From an uncultured Candidatus Entotheonella sp. (GTDB lineage: Bacteria > Tectomicrobia > Entotheonellia > Entotheonellales > Entotheonellaceae): a stretch of 64,000 bases of DNA. The notes beneath the pieces are model-generated. The model was not told the origin of the DNA and did no database searches. It saw nothing but the letters and a program-made list of their open reading frames with translations. Positions 15,865-23,930 of the stretch are shown piece by piece. The translations under genes were made by a program, and so were the position numbers. The number at the start of each line of letters is the position of its first letter. The first letter of the stretch is position 1. The stretch lies in NCBI GenBank assembly GCA_951828535.1, contig OX639990.1, forward strand, positions 3,087,300 to 3,151,299, written 5' to 3'.

Positions 15865-17841
15865 ATGGTATGGAGGAGAAAGCATGCGCCTGATCTCCAA
15901 TTTGGATCTGGAGATTTGTCTGGTTTTACTTCTGCCGGCATGGCTGGCTTTCATGACCTTAACCCGACTGCGGTCGTGAGAGAACTGTTGCAAAACTCAC
16001 TAGACGCAGCCCGGGAAGCAAAGCGGGACGTGGCCATTATCCGGTTTGAAATCGTGAAGCATGACATGACTCAGATCCCCGGCCTCAAAGCTTATCGATC
16101 AGCGTTTCAACTGGCCGAGCGCAGTCAGAGAGAACTATCGGATGGAAAGCTGCCGGATCAGGCGATCGGGATTGTGGATGCCATGCGAGGCTGCCTGGAA
16201 TTAAACGAATGCGAAACGCTCTTCGTGTTGGATAATGGTATCGGTCTGGAAAAGAACAGGATGCGGAGTTTGTTGGCCGACGGCCACAGTCATAAAAGTA
16301 CTGAAGGTACCGGGGCTGTCGGCAATGGCCATCTGGTAGTCATTCCGGCGTCTGACCTGCGTTACGTCCTCTATGGTGGCCGAACAGAGAATGGCAACAT
16401 GATTGGTGCAGGACATGCTGTTCTGGCTTCGCATGAACGGAAAGGTAAACATAAAAGCAAAGACGGATTCTATCTCAAGGAGCTCAGAGAATCTGAATTC
16501 TTCGATCCCTTCATATTCCCTGAGAACGAGGAAATACCCAGCTACATAAGACACAAGCTGGAATGTCTTTCGGGCTGGGAGCCTGGTGCCGGTAGTGTTG
16601 TAGCTGTGCCGGCATTCAATCGCTTCCGTCAATCTCACAAAAAGGCGTTGTGGGATGTTGTGTCGAAAGCCGCTGCGTGCAACTTTTTCGCAGTTTTTGC
16701 GGAAGGCAAATTGCGACTTGAGGTCGTGGAAGGCGATCGCACGGATATTCTCGATCAATCAAATATTGACGCGATACTAAGAGCATTTGCTGGGGAAAAG
16801 AGAACCCGCAGCAAGTTCTTATCGGGTTCAAGAGCATGGTCGGCTTTTGAAACGATGCGTGCCGGACAGGAAATCACGGTCAATACGGACATTGGCAAAA
16901 TCCCCGTATGGCTGCGGGAAACTTCTGAAGGGAGGACGCGCATTGACCTTTGCCGCAACGGCATGTGGATCACTGACGACTTGCCCAAACTTCAATGGCA
17001 TCGGTTTACAGATTTTAAGCCGTTTCATGGCGTTGTTCTTTTGGAAGCTGGCACTGGCGAAATCCATCGGATTGTTCGCAAGGCGGAAGGTCCGTTGCAC
17101 AATTCCCTAACGAGAAAATGGCTTTCTCGTGACGAAAAACAGAAGCTTGAAGCGGCGATGGAAGTCGTGTTTTCGGGGATAAAGGAAAGGGTTCCGAAGT
17201 ACGAAAACGAACAATTTCAGATAACCGATGTTTTGCCTATCACGTCATACGGATTTTCCTCTGGTGGACGTCGGCCAGGGCTGGTAGGTCAGTTTAGAGA
17301 GGTACGAAAGCCGCCACGCTTTCCAAACGTATCCGACACAGAAGATACGGAGGTAGGTCCTGGGGCCAGTAACCGTGAGAACAATGGAAACAGAAAAAGT
17401 GTCAATAACAACAGGCGAGGACGCGGTACGTTTCGTCGATCGGGCAATGCCATCCGTTTCGCTGCTCTTCCAGTTCCCATGGGTAAGCGTTCCTATCGGA
17501 TTGATCTAACACCTGCCGAAAAAACTTCCAGAAGTGAGGTTCGGTTCGCTCTCGACGAGAGCCTGGACGAGAGTTGCGACCGTTTCGGATCAGAGACATT
17601 TGTAGAACTGAAGGCCGTCAAGATAGATGGCCGACCGGCACCTGAAACGATATTGACTTGCGATGAGGAGGATCGGGTGCGCGGCATCAGGCTTGGCGTA
17701 ATACATCCAGAGAAAACACTCCGTATTGAGTTTGATTATGAATTGCCGAAAGACATCGACACGGTGGAAGACATGCCTGTTGTTTTGAAGACGCAATTAA
17801 TTCGCCGCGCTGCTAATGCGGAAAAACAGGGGGCATCGTGA
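15865..17841 (+). CDS. GHKL (HSP90-like) ATPase, island protein
   Basis: A 658-residue protein with a Bergerat-fold ATPase at its N-terminus: N-box VVRELLQNSLDAAR (Glu40/Asn44), G1 box VLDNGIGL (Asp123) and G2 box STEGTGAVGNGH (148-156). The rest is unlike MutL, gyrase or histidine kinases. It includes a basic, low-complexity linker near residues 495-525 (NRRGRGTFRRSG) and a C-terminal beta-rich part. Start ATG 15865 follows an AAGGAG site, 3 bp after the DUF262/HNH gene. It is probably an ATP-driven sensor or clamp in the same defence operon. Stand-alone GHKL ATPases are recurrent in defence islands, but this combination is not one I can name. Confidence 0.7.
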   Translation: MVWRRKHAPDLQFGSGDLSGFTSAGMAGFHDLNPTAVVRELLQNSLDAAREAKRDVAIIRFEIVKHDMTQIPGLKAYRSAFQLAERSQRELSDGKLPDQAIGIVDAMRGCLELNECETLFVLDNGIGLEKNRMRSLLADGHSHKSTEGTGAVGNGHLVVIPASDLRYVLYGGRTENGNMIGAGHAVLASHERKGKHKSKDGFYLKELRESEFFDPFIFPENEEIPSYIRHKLECLSGWEPGAGSVVAVPAFNRFRQSHKKALWDVVSKAAACNFFAVFAEGKLRLEVVEGDRTDILDQSNIDAILRAFAGEKRTRSKFLSGSRAWSAFETMRAGQEITVNTDIGKIPVWLRETSEGRTRIDLCRNGMWITDDLPKLQWHRFTDFKPFHGVVLLEAGTGEIHRIVRKAEGPLHNSLTRKWLSRDEKQKLEAAMEVVFSGIKERVPKYENEQFQITDVLPITSYGFSSGGRRPGLVGQFREVRKPPRFPNVSDTEDTEVGPGASNRENNGNRKSVNNNRRGRGTFRRSGNAIRFAALPVPMGKRSYRIDLTPAEKTSRSEVRFALDESLDESCDRFGSETFVELKAVKIDGRPAPETILTCDEEDRVRGIRLGVIHPEKTLRIEFDYELPKDIDTVEDMPVVLKTQLIRRAANAEKQGAS

Positions 17842-18683
17842 TGGCGCAGGCTGGGGAGATGGTCCGGTCACTTCCCTATCCGGCAATTGAGGATGGCAAT
17901 TCGTCCTACCCAAATGGGGCGTATATGGTTGAGATAACCCCACAGCCGGACCAAGTTTCCGTCATCCTGAATCATGCGCTCAAAGGGGCAGCCTTCCTTG
18001 AGCGTGTAATTTCTGAAGGTAAAGCCAGATACGGTTGTGTGGTTGCCGTGCCATTGACGGGCTATAGACGATTGCACCTATCGAATGAGGCCAGTCAAAA
18101 GGTGGAATGGGAGAGTGACGTGCTTGGCGAGCCGCCTATGCTACGTCCTGTTGTCGTTTCTGTTGCGGAAATTTCCTGCACACTGGGTCCAGATGATGGC
18201 GTGGCGGAAGCATGGCAGGGTCGAGAACTCTATATTCCCAAAGGTGCACGCCTTGCCCTGAAAAGCTATTTGAGACCTGCTTCTTCCCTCCAGCATCTGC
18301 TCCATGTCGTGCGCGATCAAGAGCTACCCAACGGCTGCTTTGAGGTCAAACCGTGCGATGAGGAAGGGTTTTACTTCAGAATCCATGTCGCAGACGATTT
18401 GTTTCCCTTCCTGCAACATGCAGGTGAGAGTAAAGCGCACCGTAGGAGCGTGCTGACCCATGTTGCCAGCAGATGTTTCGAGATATTGGCACGGGATTAT
18501 GGCAAGCCGGATGAGGAAGGAGAAGAGGGCTCGAATTGGGAATCGTACCGCAATCTTGTCGCTTTGGCAGGCGAACTGCAAAGGCAAGGACTTCCGATTT
18601 GGGATGACGAAAGTTTTGCTGCCGACAAGGTCTCAACCCAATTGTATCCCCATAGCCCTCCCACGGAATCTGAATCGGAGTAG
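17841..18683 (+). CDS. Unrecognised island protein A
   Basis: A 280-residue protein of unknown family. The ATG at 17841 overlaps the stop of the GHKL ATPase gene (TGATG), so the two are translationally coupled and probably form one complex. It looks soluble, with mixed alpha/beta character, no signal peptide, and an acidic C-terminus (TESESE). Visible segments include VISEGKARYGCVVAVPLTGY and a His/Arg-rich helix (GESKAHRRSVLTHVASRCFE). I could not assign a domain. Its function is inferred only from its place at the end of the sulfur/DUF262/GHKL operon. Confidence 0.65.
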   Translation: MAQAGEMVRSLPYPAIEDGNSSYPNGAYMVEITPQPDQVSVILNHALKGAAFLERVISEGKARYGCVVAVPLTGYRRLHLSNEASQKVEWESDVLGEPPMLRPVVVSVAEISCTLGPDDGVAEAWQGRELYIPKGARLALKSYLRPASSLQHLLHVVRDQELPNGCFEVKPCDEEGFYFRIHVADDLFPFLQHAGESKAHRRSVLTHVASRCFEILARDYGKPDEEGEEGSNWESYRNLVALAGELQRQGLPIWDDESFAADKVSTQLYPHSPPTESESE

Positions 18684-18686
18684 CCC

Positions 18687-19562
18687 ATGCCTTGCGAAGC
18701 ATTTGAAGATGCCTCCTATACCGCGCTGCGTAAAAGGCTTCTCCGGTCCAAAGGCTCTGAGGATCAACGAAAGTTTCTGTCCGTCCTTCGGTCTAGCAGC
18801 GATTTTTCAGAATGGGTGAGGAAACAGGTCAGCATTGAGCAGGGGGAAAGTCTACCGGTGCTGGAGGAGCCGCTTACGGAAGCGGAATTCCAGGAACCCC
18901 CCAAAAGCACCGAGAAACAGATATTTGACACCTGGAGATCAATCGCCCCGGCTGATGCGTGCCGGGTAACATTCTGGGGATTAATGACTCTGCGACATGT
19001 TGAAAGCGGGATCATTCAGTCGAGTTTTTTGGCAGTAAATGGAGGGCCATCGCCCGCCGGTCTCGAACGGATTGATCGGGTTTTGAAAGAAGGGAACGAA
19101 AAAGACGTAGACAGCGTTGTGCGGAGAGCCTTACGGCTCATGAGCGGCTTGCCTGAAGCACGGGGCAACAGAAGCGTCTATGTCAACTGTCCGCTCGCTC
19201 GTGCTTGGTGGCGCAGATATTTGGCCAATGAGATTTGTGAAAGCACAGGGGCGGTGCTGACAGACGTCCTCAAGGTGTTGGGACATTCTCAGCAGTATTG
19301 GGAAGAGTTGATCAATCTTGTCGTATCAAGAAATTCTGTTTTGGGTGACGTAAAAATTCGTACCGCTCTCATATGGGCCTTGTCAGAATTTGTCAACGAG
19401 GAAGGATCGAAGCATCTATTTCAAGGGAAAGCGATAAAGTGGCTCCAGCGTCTCATAGGTATCCGCTTGGCATGGCAAGAGCTGGGTGTTTTTTCAACTG
19501 TTGAACTCAAACAACTTAGTAAGACTTGGTTGGAGCATAGCCTTCGCTCTCAAGACACGTGA
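18687..19562 (+). CDS. Unrecognised island protein B
   Basis: A 291-residue protein of unknown family, starting 3 bp after protein A and closing the defence-like operon. It is mainly helical and tryptophan-rich, with segments such as DTWRSIAPADACRVTFWGLM and NCPLARAWWRRYLANEI. No catalytic motif, signal peptide or membrane helix is apparent. The tight spacing with two upstream genes indicates co-expression. It could be an adaptor or a regulatory partner of the GHKL ATPase; this is inference from context only. Confidence 0.65.
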   Translation: MPCEAFEDASYTALRKRLLRSKGSEDQRKFLSVLRSSSDFSEWVRKQVSIEQGESLPVLEEPLTEAEFQEPPKSTEKQIFDTWRSIAPADACRVTFWGLMTLRHVESGIIQSSFLAVNGGPSPAGLERIDRVLKEGNEKDVDSVVRRALRLMSGLPEARGNRSVYVNCPLARAWWRRYLANEICESTGAVLTDVLKVLGHSQQYWEELINLVVSRNSVLGDVKIRTALIWALSEFVNEEGSKHLFQGKAIKWLQRLIGIRLAWQELGVFSTVELKQLSKTWLEHSLRSQDT

Positions 19563-19696
19563 TAAATTGGGAGTTAACATTCCAGGCTGGATGTCTTTTC
19601 CCCCTACCGTTTGCGTCGTGTCGCATCCTATTCAGACGTCAAAAAAATGCTCGAAGTCGTCAATAGTTAACGTAAACCAATTCAAGGTGCCGTCAC

Positions 19697-20545
19697 ATGC
19701 CACGAAAAGTTTCCCTCCACGACCTCCAGCGCAAACGGGACAAGGGCCAGCCGATTACCATGCTTACCGCCTACGATTACCCGGCGGCCAAGCTGGTCGA
19801 CGAGGCCGGTGTGGATGCCATTCTGGTGGGCGACACGCTGGCCATGACCGTGCTGGGTCACCGCGACACGGTGTCGGTGACGGTGGACGACATGCTGCAT
19901 CACTGCAAGGCCGTGGCTCGCGGGGCTGCGCGCGCCTTGCTGGTGGGCGACATGCCGTTCATGTCCTACCAGGTCAGCCGCCGCGAGGCGGTCCGCAATG
20001 CGGGGCGCTACATGAAGGAGGCGCACATGGACGCGGTGAAGCTGGAGGGGGGAAGTGAAGTGGCGGAAACCGTGCGGGCCATCGTCGCAGCCGGGGTGCC
20101 GGTGATGGGGCACGTGGGTCTGACGCCGCAAACGGCCACCAAGCTGGGCGGCTACAAGGTACAGGCGACCAGCGCGGAGGCGGCGCTGAAGCTGTGCGAC
20201 GATGCCCTGGCTCTTCAGGACGCGGGTTGTTTCGCCGTCGTGCTGGAAGCCGTTCCAGCCCCGGTAGCACAGGCAGTAACCGAGAAACTGACCATCCCCA
20301 CCATCGGCATCGGCGCCGGTGCGGGCTGCGCCGGTCAGGTGCTGGTGTTCCACGACGTGCTGGGGCTTTTCGACGACTTTGTGCCCAAATTCGTCAAGCA
20401 ATTCGCCCAGTTGCGCGAGCCAATGCTACAAGCCTTGGAGGCGTTCAGGTGCGAGGTGGAGTCGGGGGAGTTTCCGGGAGACGCGCATAGTTACGCCATG
20501 GATGCCTCCGAATTACGCCGCTTTCTGCAAGCAGACAAATCCTGA
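19697..20545 (+). CDS. panB: Ketopantoate hydroxymethyltransferase PanB
   Basis: A 282-residue enzyme for the first step of pantothenate synthesis: it adds a hydroxymethyl group from methylene-tetrahydrofolate to 2-oxoisovalerate, making ketopantoate. Family motifs: ITMLTAYDYPAAKLVDEAGV, the metal-binding ILVGDTLAMTVLGH, LLVGDMPFMSYQ, VKLEGG and the catalytic-Glu strand VLEAVPA. It is slightly longer than the E. coli enzyme, mainly at the C-terminus. panC is not adjacent. It marks the return to core genome after the defence island, with higher GC than the genes before it. Confidence 0.96.
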   Translation: MPRKVSLHDLQRKRDKGQPITMLTAYDYPAAKLVDEAGVDAILVGDTLAMTVLGHRDTVSVTVDDMLHHCKAVARGAARALLVGDMPFMSYQVSRREAVRNAGRYMKEAHMDAVKLEGGSEVAETVRAIVAAGVPVMGHVGLTPQTATKLGGYKVQATSAEAALKLCDDALALQDAGCFAVVLEAVPAPVAQAVTEKLTIPTIGIGAGAGCAGQVLVFHDVLGLFDDFVPKFVKQFAQLREPMLQALEAFRCEVESGEFPGDAHSYAMDASELRRFLQADKS

Positions 20546-20575
20546 GGGTAGTGGTATCCAACCTGATCTTGCGGG

Positions 20576-20821
20576 CTATACGACAGCCTTCTTAGGCTCA
20601 TTTCGGATGATGATCGTCGGGGCAGCGTTCATATCAGGGACAGGCATTTCTTGTTCGCGCAGCAACTCAACATGCTCTTCCATGCCCCATCTGGCCTTAT
20701 AAAGGCAATCCTCTATCGAGTGTCCCACCCCGGTAAACCCTTCCAAATCCGGAGAATAAAACCCGAAAAAGTTCGGGTCGGCAGTTGCCTCGATGACCAG
20801 GTCGTATTTCAAGTCGCTCAC
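20576..20821 (-). CDS. HicB-like antitoxin, orphan
   Basis: An 81-residue HicB-fold protein (YDLVIEATADPNFFGFYSPD, then GFTGVGHSIEDCLYKARWGM). It is the kind that neutralises a HicA RNase or regulates as a solo protein. The GTG at 20821 has a CAGGAG site 7 nt upstream and fits the family start. A longer frame reaching 20917 has no family-like N-terminus. Directly upstream, a short frame ends in a TGA that overlaps this GTG start, but it encodes no recognisable HicA. The toxin therefore seems absent or decayed. Confidence 0.75.
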   Translation of the reverse strand: MSDLKYDLVIEATADPNFFGFYSPDLEGFTGVGHSIEDCLYKARWGMEEHVELLREQEMPVPDMNAAPTIIIRNEPKKAVV

Positions 20822-21045
20822 GGGATTGCTCCTGCCTCCAGTACCAGCGGCGCAAGCATTCGGTTGGCCGTCCAAATTTTCAAGCGATGGGCCCCGTAGG
20901 GGCGTGCTGCGCGTCAAGCGCTCGCAGGACCTGCGCGCGTACCACGTGGCTATAACACCGGTAAAACGGATGGGCCAGTCCCGGACAACCGACGGTTCTT
21001 CTTAGGGAGAATTGACGATCAACTGGTCGATAGTCGCGCGGGCCA

Positions 21046-21387
21046 CTATTCGCTCTCCGGCGGTACGAGTAATTCAATAATCTGAATGAGGTGCGGAATA
21101 TCGCGCTCGACCGTATCCCACACGATATCCATGTCAACGTCGTCGTATCCGTGGAGCATCCGGTTTCGCATTCCCCTTATCTCGGACCACTGAATTTCCG
21201 GATGCGTGTCGCGAAATCCTGGTGAGATGCGTCCCGCTGCCTCGCCGATGATCTCCAGGCGACGAATGACGGAATCCTGGATTTGCGTATCCCGCAGAAA
21301 ATCTTGGTGCGTCATGCCCGCGACATAGGCCATAATCGTCCGTGCCGATTCGAGAATATCGAGAATAGATCCGGTATCACGATCCAT
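21046..21387 (-). CDS. hepT: HepT-like toxin (HEPN, DUF86)
   Basis: A 113-residue HEPN-domain protein, the toxin of the MntA-HepT system. The HEPN RNase motif Rx4HxY is present as RNRMLHGYDD. The N-terminal helix (DILESARTIMAYVAGMTHQDF) and the central RRLEIIGEAAGRIS match the family. In characterised pairs the MntA partner blocks HepT by adding AMP to the Tyr of this motif. The gene overlaps the end of mntA by 11 bp, the usual order. Third gene of a TIR-MntA-HepT operon. Confidence 0.88.
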   Translation of the reverse strand: MDRDTGSILDILESARTIMAYVAGMTHQDFLRDTQIQDSVIRRLEIIGEAAGRISPGFRDTHPEIQWSEIRGMRNRMLHGYDDVDMDIVWDTVERDIPHLIQIIELLVPPESE

Positions 21388-21688
21388 AGACGAGTTCCGC
21401 GGATTCCAATATCGCTTTCCGGCGAAGGTAATTGCGGCTCCTCTCTATACCGCGCTGGCTGACGAGATCGACCTCGCGCCCCAGAATCGCCTTCAACTCC
21501 GCTTCCATTCGGCTCATGTCGAACAGTGTGGGGTGCGCCTTGTCATCGAATTTGACGAGAATATCGATATCGCTGTCTGGACCGAAGTCATCGCGCAGAA
21601 TCGATCCGAACAACGCAAGGCGCGTAATCTGCCAACGCTGACAGAAGGCGGCAATTTTGTCCGGTGGTATGTCGATGCGTACATTCAT
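21377..21688 (-). CDS. mntA: MntA-like nucleotidyltransferase antitoxin
   Basis: A 103-residue minimal nucleotidyltransferase. The catalytic signature is LFGSILRDDFGPDSDIDILV, with GS...DSDID and the later Asp in the strand after it. It is the antidote to HepT, probably by AMPylating the HepT active-site tyrosine. Its ATG overlaps the stop codon of the upstream TIR-domain gene (ATGA at 21685-21688), so translation of TIR, MntA and HepT is coupled. Confidence 0.88.
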   Translation of the reverse strand: MNVRIDIPPDKIAAFCQRWQITRLALFGSILRDDFGPDSDIDILVKFDDKAHPTLFDMSRMEAELKAILGREVDLVSQRGIERSRNYLRRKAILESAELVYGS

Positions 21689-22470
21689 TTCATTAACCGG
21701 TTCAAGTCAATATCGTATCCAGCTTTCTTCAACACCTGGGCAAGTTTTAACTTCCAGTCCTCGGAAGGTTCTAAAGGAATGTACTCTACCCCTGAGTAAT
21801 CCGACGGTATCTCCACTTCTCCCTTGCTCAAGGCACGAACCCGTTCCCGGCCCAAACGGCCAATGAAGAACCCCAGCTCGAAAATGACGTTCTGCCTAGC
21901 GCGAGGATTGAGATTGTGTTCATCCCCTTGCAGGGAACCGGAATCGTCCGGTGTCAACAGAACTATGGCGAAATTGACTCGCGCATGCCGCTCAAATTTC
22001 TCGATGATTGCGAGACCCTGGCTGGGCTGCTCGTCCAGAATCACTGGTTCAAGATCCAATCTCTCAAGGAATCTCGCCACCGTGTTTTTGGTACCTTCGT
22101 CCCTGCCGTGGACAACAAAGATTTCTTTCGTGTTTGTCTGTTCGTTCCTGTAGCTGTCCGAAGGCCGTGACGCCCCGCCTTCGTCTTCCCAATACTTGTT
22201 GATCTCATCAATCATGGATTCGAGTATCGCCTTGGCTGATTCGCAAACCTCTGGAACGGATGCGCCATTAACGTACGACAAGAATTGACTTTCGAAATCC
22301 TCGACGTGGCTGGATTCGCTGCCAAACGTATGGGAGATGGCGACCCGCGCATCTCTTCGCCATCTTTCGAATGCCGGCGAGTGCAACTGTAATTGTTTCA
22401 CTTCAGCCATTTCATCCAGCACTTTCCGCAACCCTTCAAGCGCTCTGCATTTCTTCGTTTGCACCATCAC
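21685..22470 (-). CDS. TIR-like nucleotide-binding protein (PF10137)
   Basis: A 261-residue protein with a helical N-terminal region (about 1-110) and a C-terminal TIR-like domain of the type seen in CBASS/Pycsar effectors. Key segments: EIFVVHGRDEGTKNTVARFL, VILDEQPSQGLAIIEKFE, FAIVLLTPDD and ARQNVIFELGFFIGRLGR. Such domains bind or degrade NAD-type nucleotides when activated. No cyclase gene is adjacent; instead it is coupled by a 4-bp overlap to mntA and hepT. A stand-alone TIR abortive effector or a three-part toxin module is possible. The initiator Met is at 22470, with a second Met directly after it. Confidence 0.82.
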   Translation of the reverse strand: MMVQTKKCRALEGLRKVLDEMAEVKQLQLHSPAFERWRRDARVAISHTFGSESSHVEDFESQFLSYVNGASVPEVCESAKAILESMIDEINKYWEDEGGASRPSDSYRNEQTNTKEIFVVHGRDEGTKNTVARFLERLDLEPVILDEQPSQGLAIIEKFERHARVNFAIVLLTPDDSGSLQGDEHNLNPRARQNVIFELGFFIGRLGRERVRALSKGEVEIPSDYSGVEYIPLEPSEDWKLKLAQVLKKAGYDIDLNRLMK

Positions 22471-22892
22471 CCTAACTCCACAATCTTCAGACTCTCAACC
22501 CTCCGGTCGTCCACAATCTCAATTGCCGCCCGTCCATGCTCTTCCACCTCGAACGGTAGCGAGACAGTGCCGCGGTGTGCTTCCATTCGGCTCCCGTCAA
22601 TCTCGGCCCTAAGGGGGCGGACCGTTTTCGCCCAGCCGGCACTGGCCCCGGCCATGGCGAAGAACACCTGGCGCGGAAACAAGCTACGATCGTCATAGTC
22701 TGGGTCCAGCATCCACAGGGCGATGCGGTCCGAGCCGCCGGATTCGACGTTGTCGGTCACGGTGCCGCAGTAGTCGGGCCCCTGGATGGAGATTCTGCAT
22801 TAGCCTTCGTTATCACCTTCCGCAATCCGCTTGAACTCTACGTCCGGCTGGCCGACATTCCAGAAGCTACCCTGGCCCGAGTTCTTCTTCAT
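22467..22892 (-). pseudogene. C-terminal remnant of Type III DNA methyltransferase
   Basis: An open stretch resembling the end of adenine-specific Mod-type methyltransferases: NVGQPDVEFKRIAEGDNEG, then an in-frame TAA (22802-22800), then ISIQGPDYCGTVTDNVESGG, RIALWMLDPDYDDRSLFPRQ and SLPFEVEEHGRAAIEIVDD. All pieces are in one frame with one stop, and nothing encoding the catalytic DPPY or FxGxG motifs remains upstream. A GTG at 22760 could give a 97-residue peptide, but it would be only a fragment. It suggests a restriction-modification locus once stood here. Confidence 0.65.
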
Positions 22893-22964
22893 GGACCTTC
22901 ATTCGAGAAGTCGCCGTTCGTCCGCACCCTGAGCATAGGCCGATAAAGACGGCCCAGCAGCACG

Positions 22965-23912
22965 TCACGCCGGGTTGAGAACCACCTTGCCGAAAAACGT
23001 CGAGCTTTCCAGCAGACTGTGCGCCGCCGCGGCGTCCCGCAAGGGAAAGCGCTGGTGAATGACCGAGCGCACGCGGCCCAGGTCGACCAGCCGCAGCAGT
23101 TCGCGCATGTCGCCGGGTGAGCCGCGTCCCACCCCCATGATGTTCAGGGCGCGCGTGAACACCTGTCCCAGATGCAAATCGACGCGATGACCGGCGGTGA
23201 CGCCGCAGGTCACCAGGCGCCCGTTTACGGCGAGACTGCGGAAACAGGCCGGCCATACCGCGGCGCCGACGTGCTCGATGATCACGTCCACCCCCTCGCC
23301 GCCGGTCAATTCCCGTACCCGGTCGCTGACGTCCTCGGTGTAGTGATTGATGACAGCCTCGGCACCGATCAGACGCGCCTGGCTCAGCTTGTCGTCGCTC
23401 CCCGCGGTGGCGATAACACGCGCGCCGACGGCCTTGGCGATCTGCACGGCAAAGCTGCTGACGCCGCTGCCGGCAGCCATCACCAGCACTGTTTCCCCCG
23501 GTCGAACGCGGGCGCGGTTGATCAGCATCTGATACGCCGTCAGCCCGGCCGTAGGCAACGCCCCGGCCTCGTCGTACGAACAGTTTTGCGTGAGATGAAA
23601 GGTGCGCTCGGCGGGCGCCACGGCGTATTCCGCGTAACTGCCGGCGCCGCTGGCGACGACGCGGTCGCCGACCTGGAAGCCCTGCACCTCGGAGCCGAGC
23701 CCCGCCACCTCGCCGGCGATGTCGCGCCCCAGGATATGCGGCGGGCTGATGCGGGTGCCGTGCGACCCTTCCCGCATGAAGATGTCCAGGCGGTTCAGCG
23801 ACGTGGCGGCGACGCGGATCAGCACGTCGTTCGGCCCCGGCCGCGGCTCCGGCAAGTCGCCGTAGATCAGCACCTCCGGCGGGCCCGTTTGCTCGACGTA
23901 GACAGCTTTCAT
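22965..23912 (-). CDS. Zinc-free quinone oxidoreductase (MDR family)
   Basis: A 315-residue medium-chain dehydrogenase/reductase of the quinone oxidoreductase type, probably reducing quinones or enones with NADPH. N-terminal GroES-like domain: VLIRVAATSLNRLDIFMREG and PHILGRDIAGEV. The Rossmann fold begins at VLVMAAGSGVSSFAVQIAKA. The zinc ligands of alcohol dehydrogenases are absent. It lies 18 bp after the amidase gene on the same strand, so the two are probably co-transcribed. Confidence 0.9.
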   Translation of the reverse strand: MKAVYVEQTGPPEVLIYGDLPEPRPGPNDVLIRVAATSLNRLDIFMREGSHGTRISPPHILGRDIAGEVAGLGSEVQGFQVGDRVVASGAGSYAEYAVAPAERTFHLTQNCSYDEAGALPTAGLTAYQMLINRARVRPGETVLVMAAGSGVSSFAVQIAKAVGARVIATAGSDDKLSQARLIGAEAVINHYTEDVSDRVRELTGGEGVDVIIEHVGAAVWPACFRSLAVNGRLVTCGVTAGHRVDLHLGQVFTRALNIMGVGRGSPGDMRELLRLVDLGRVRSVIHQRFPLRDAAAAHSLLESSTFFGKVVLNPA

Positions 23913-23930
23913 GACGCCTGTCTCCTTGCC

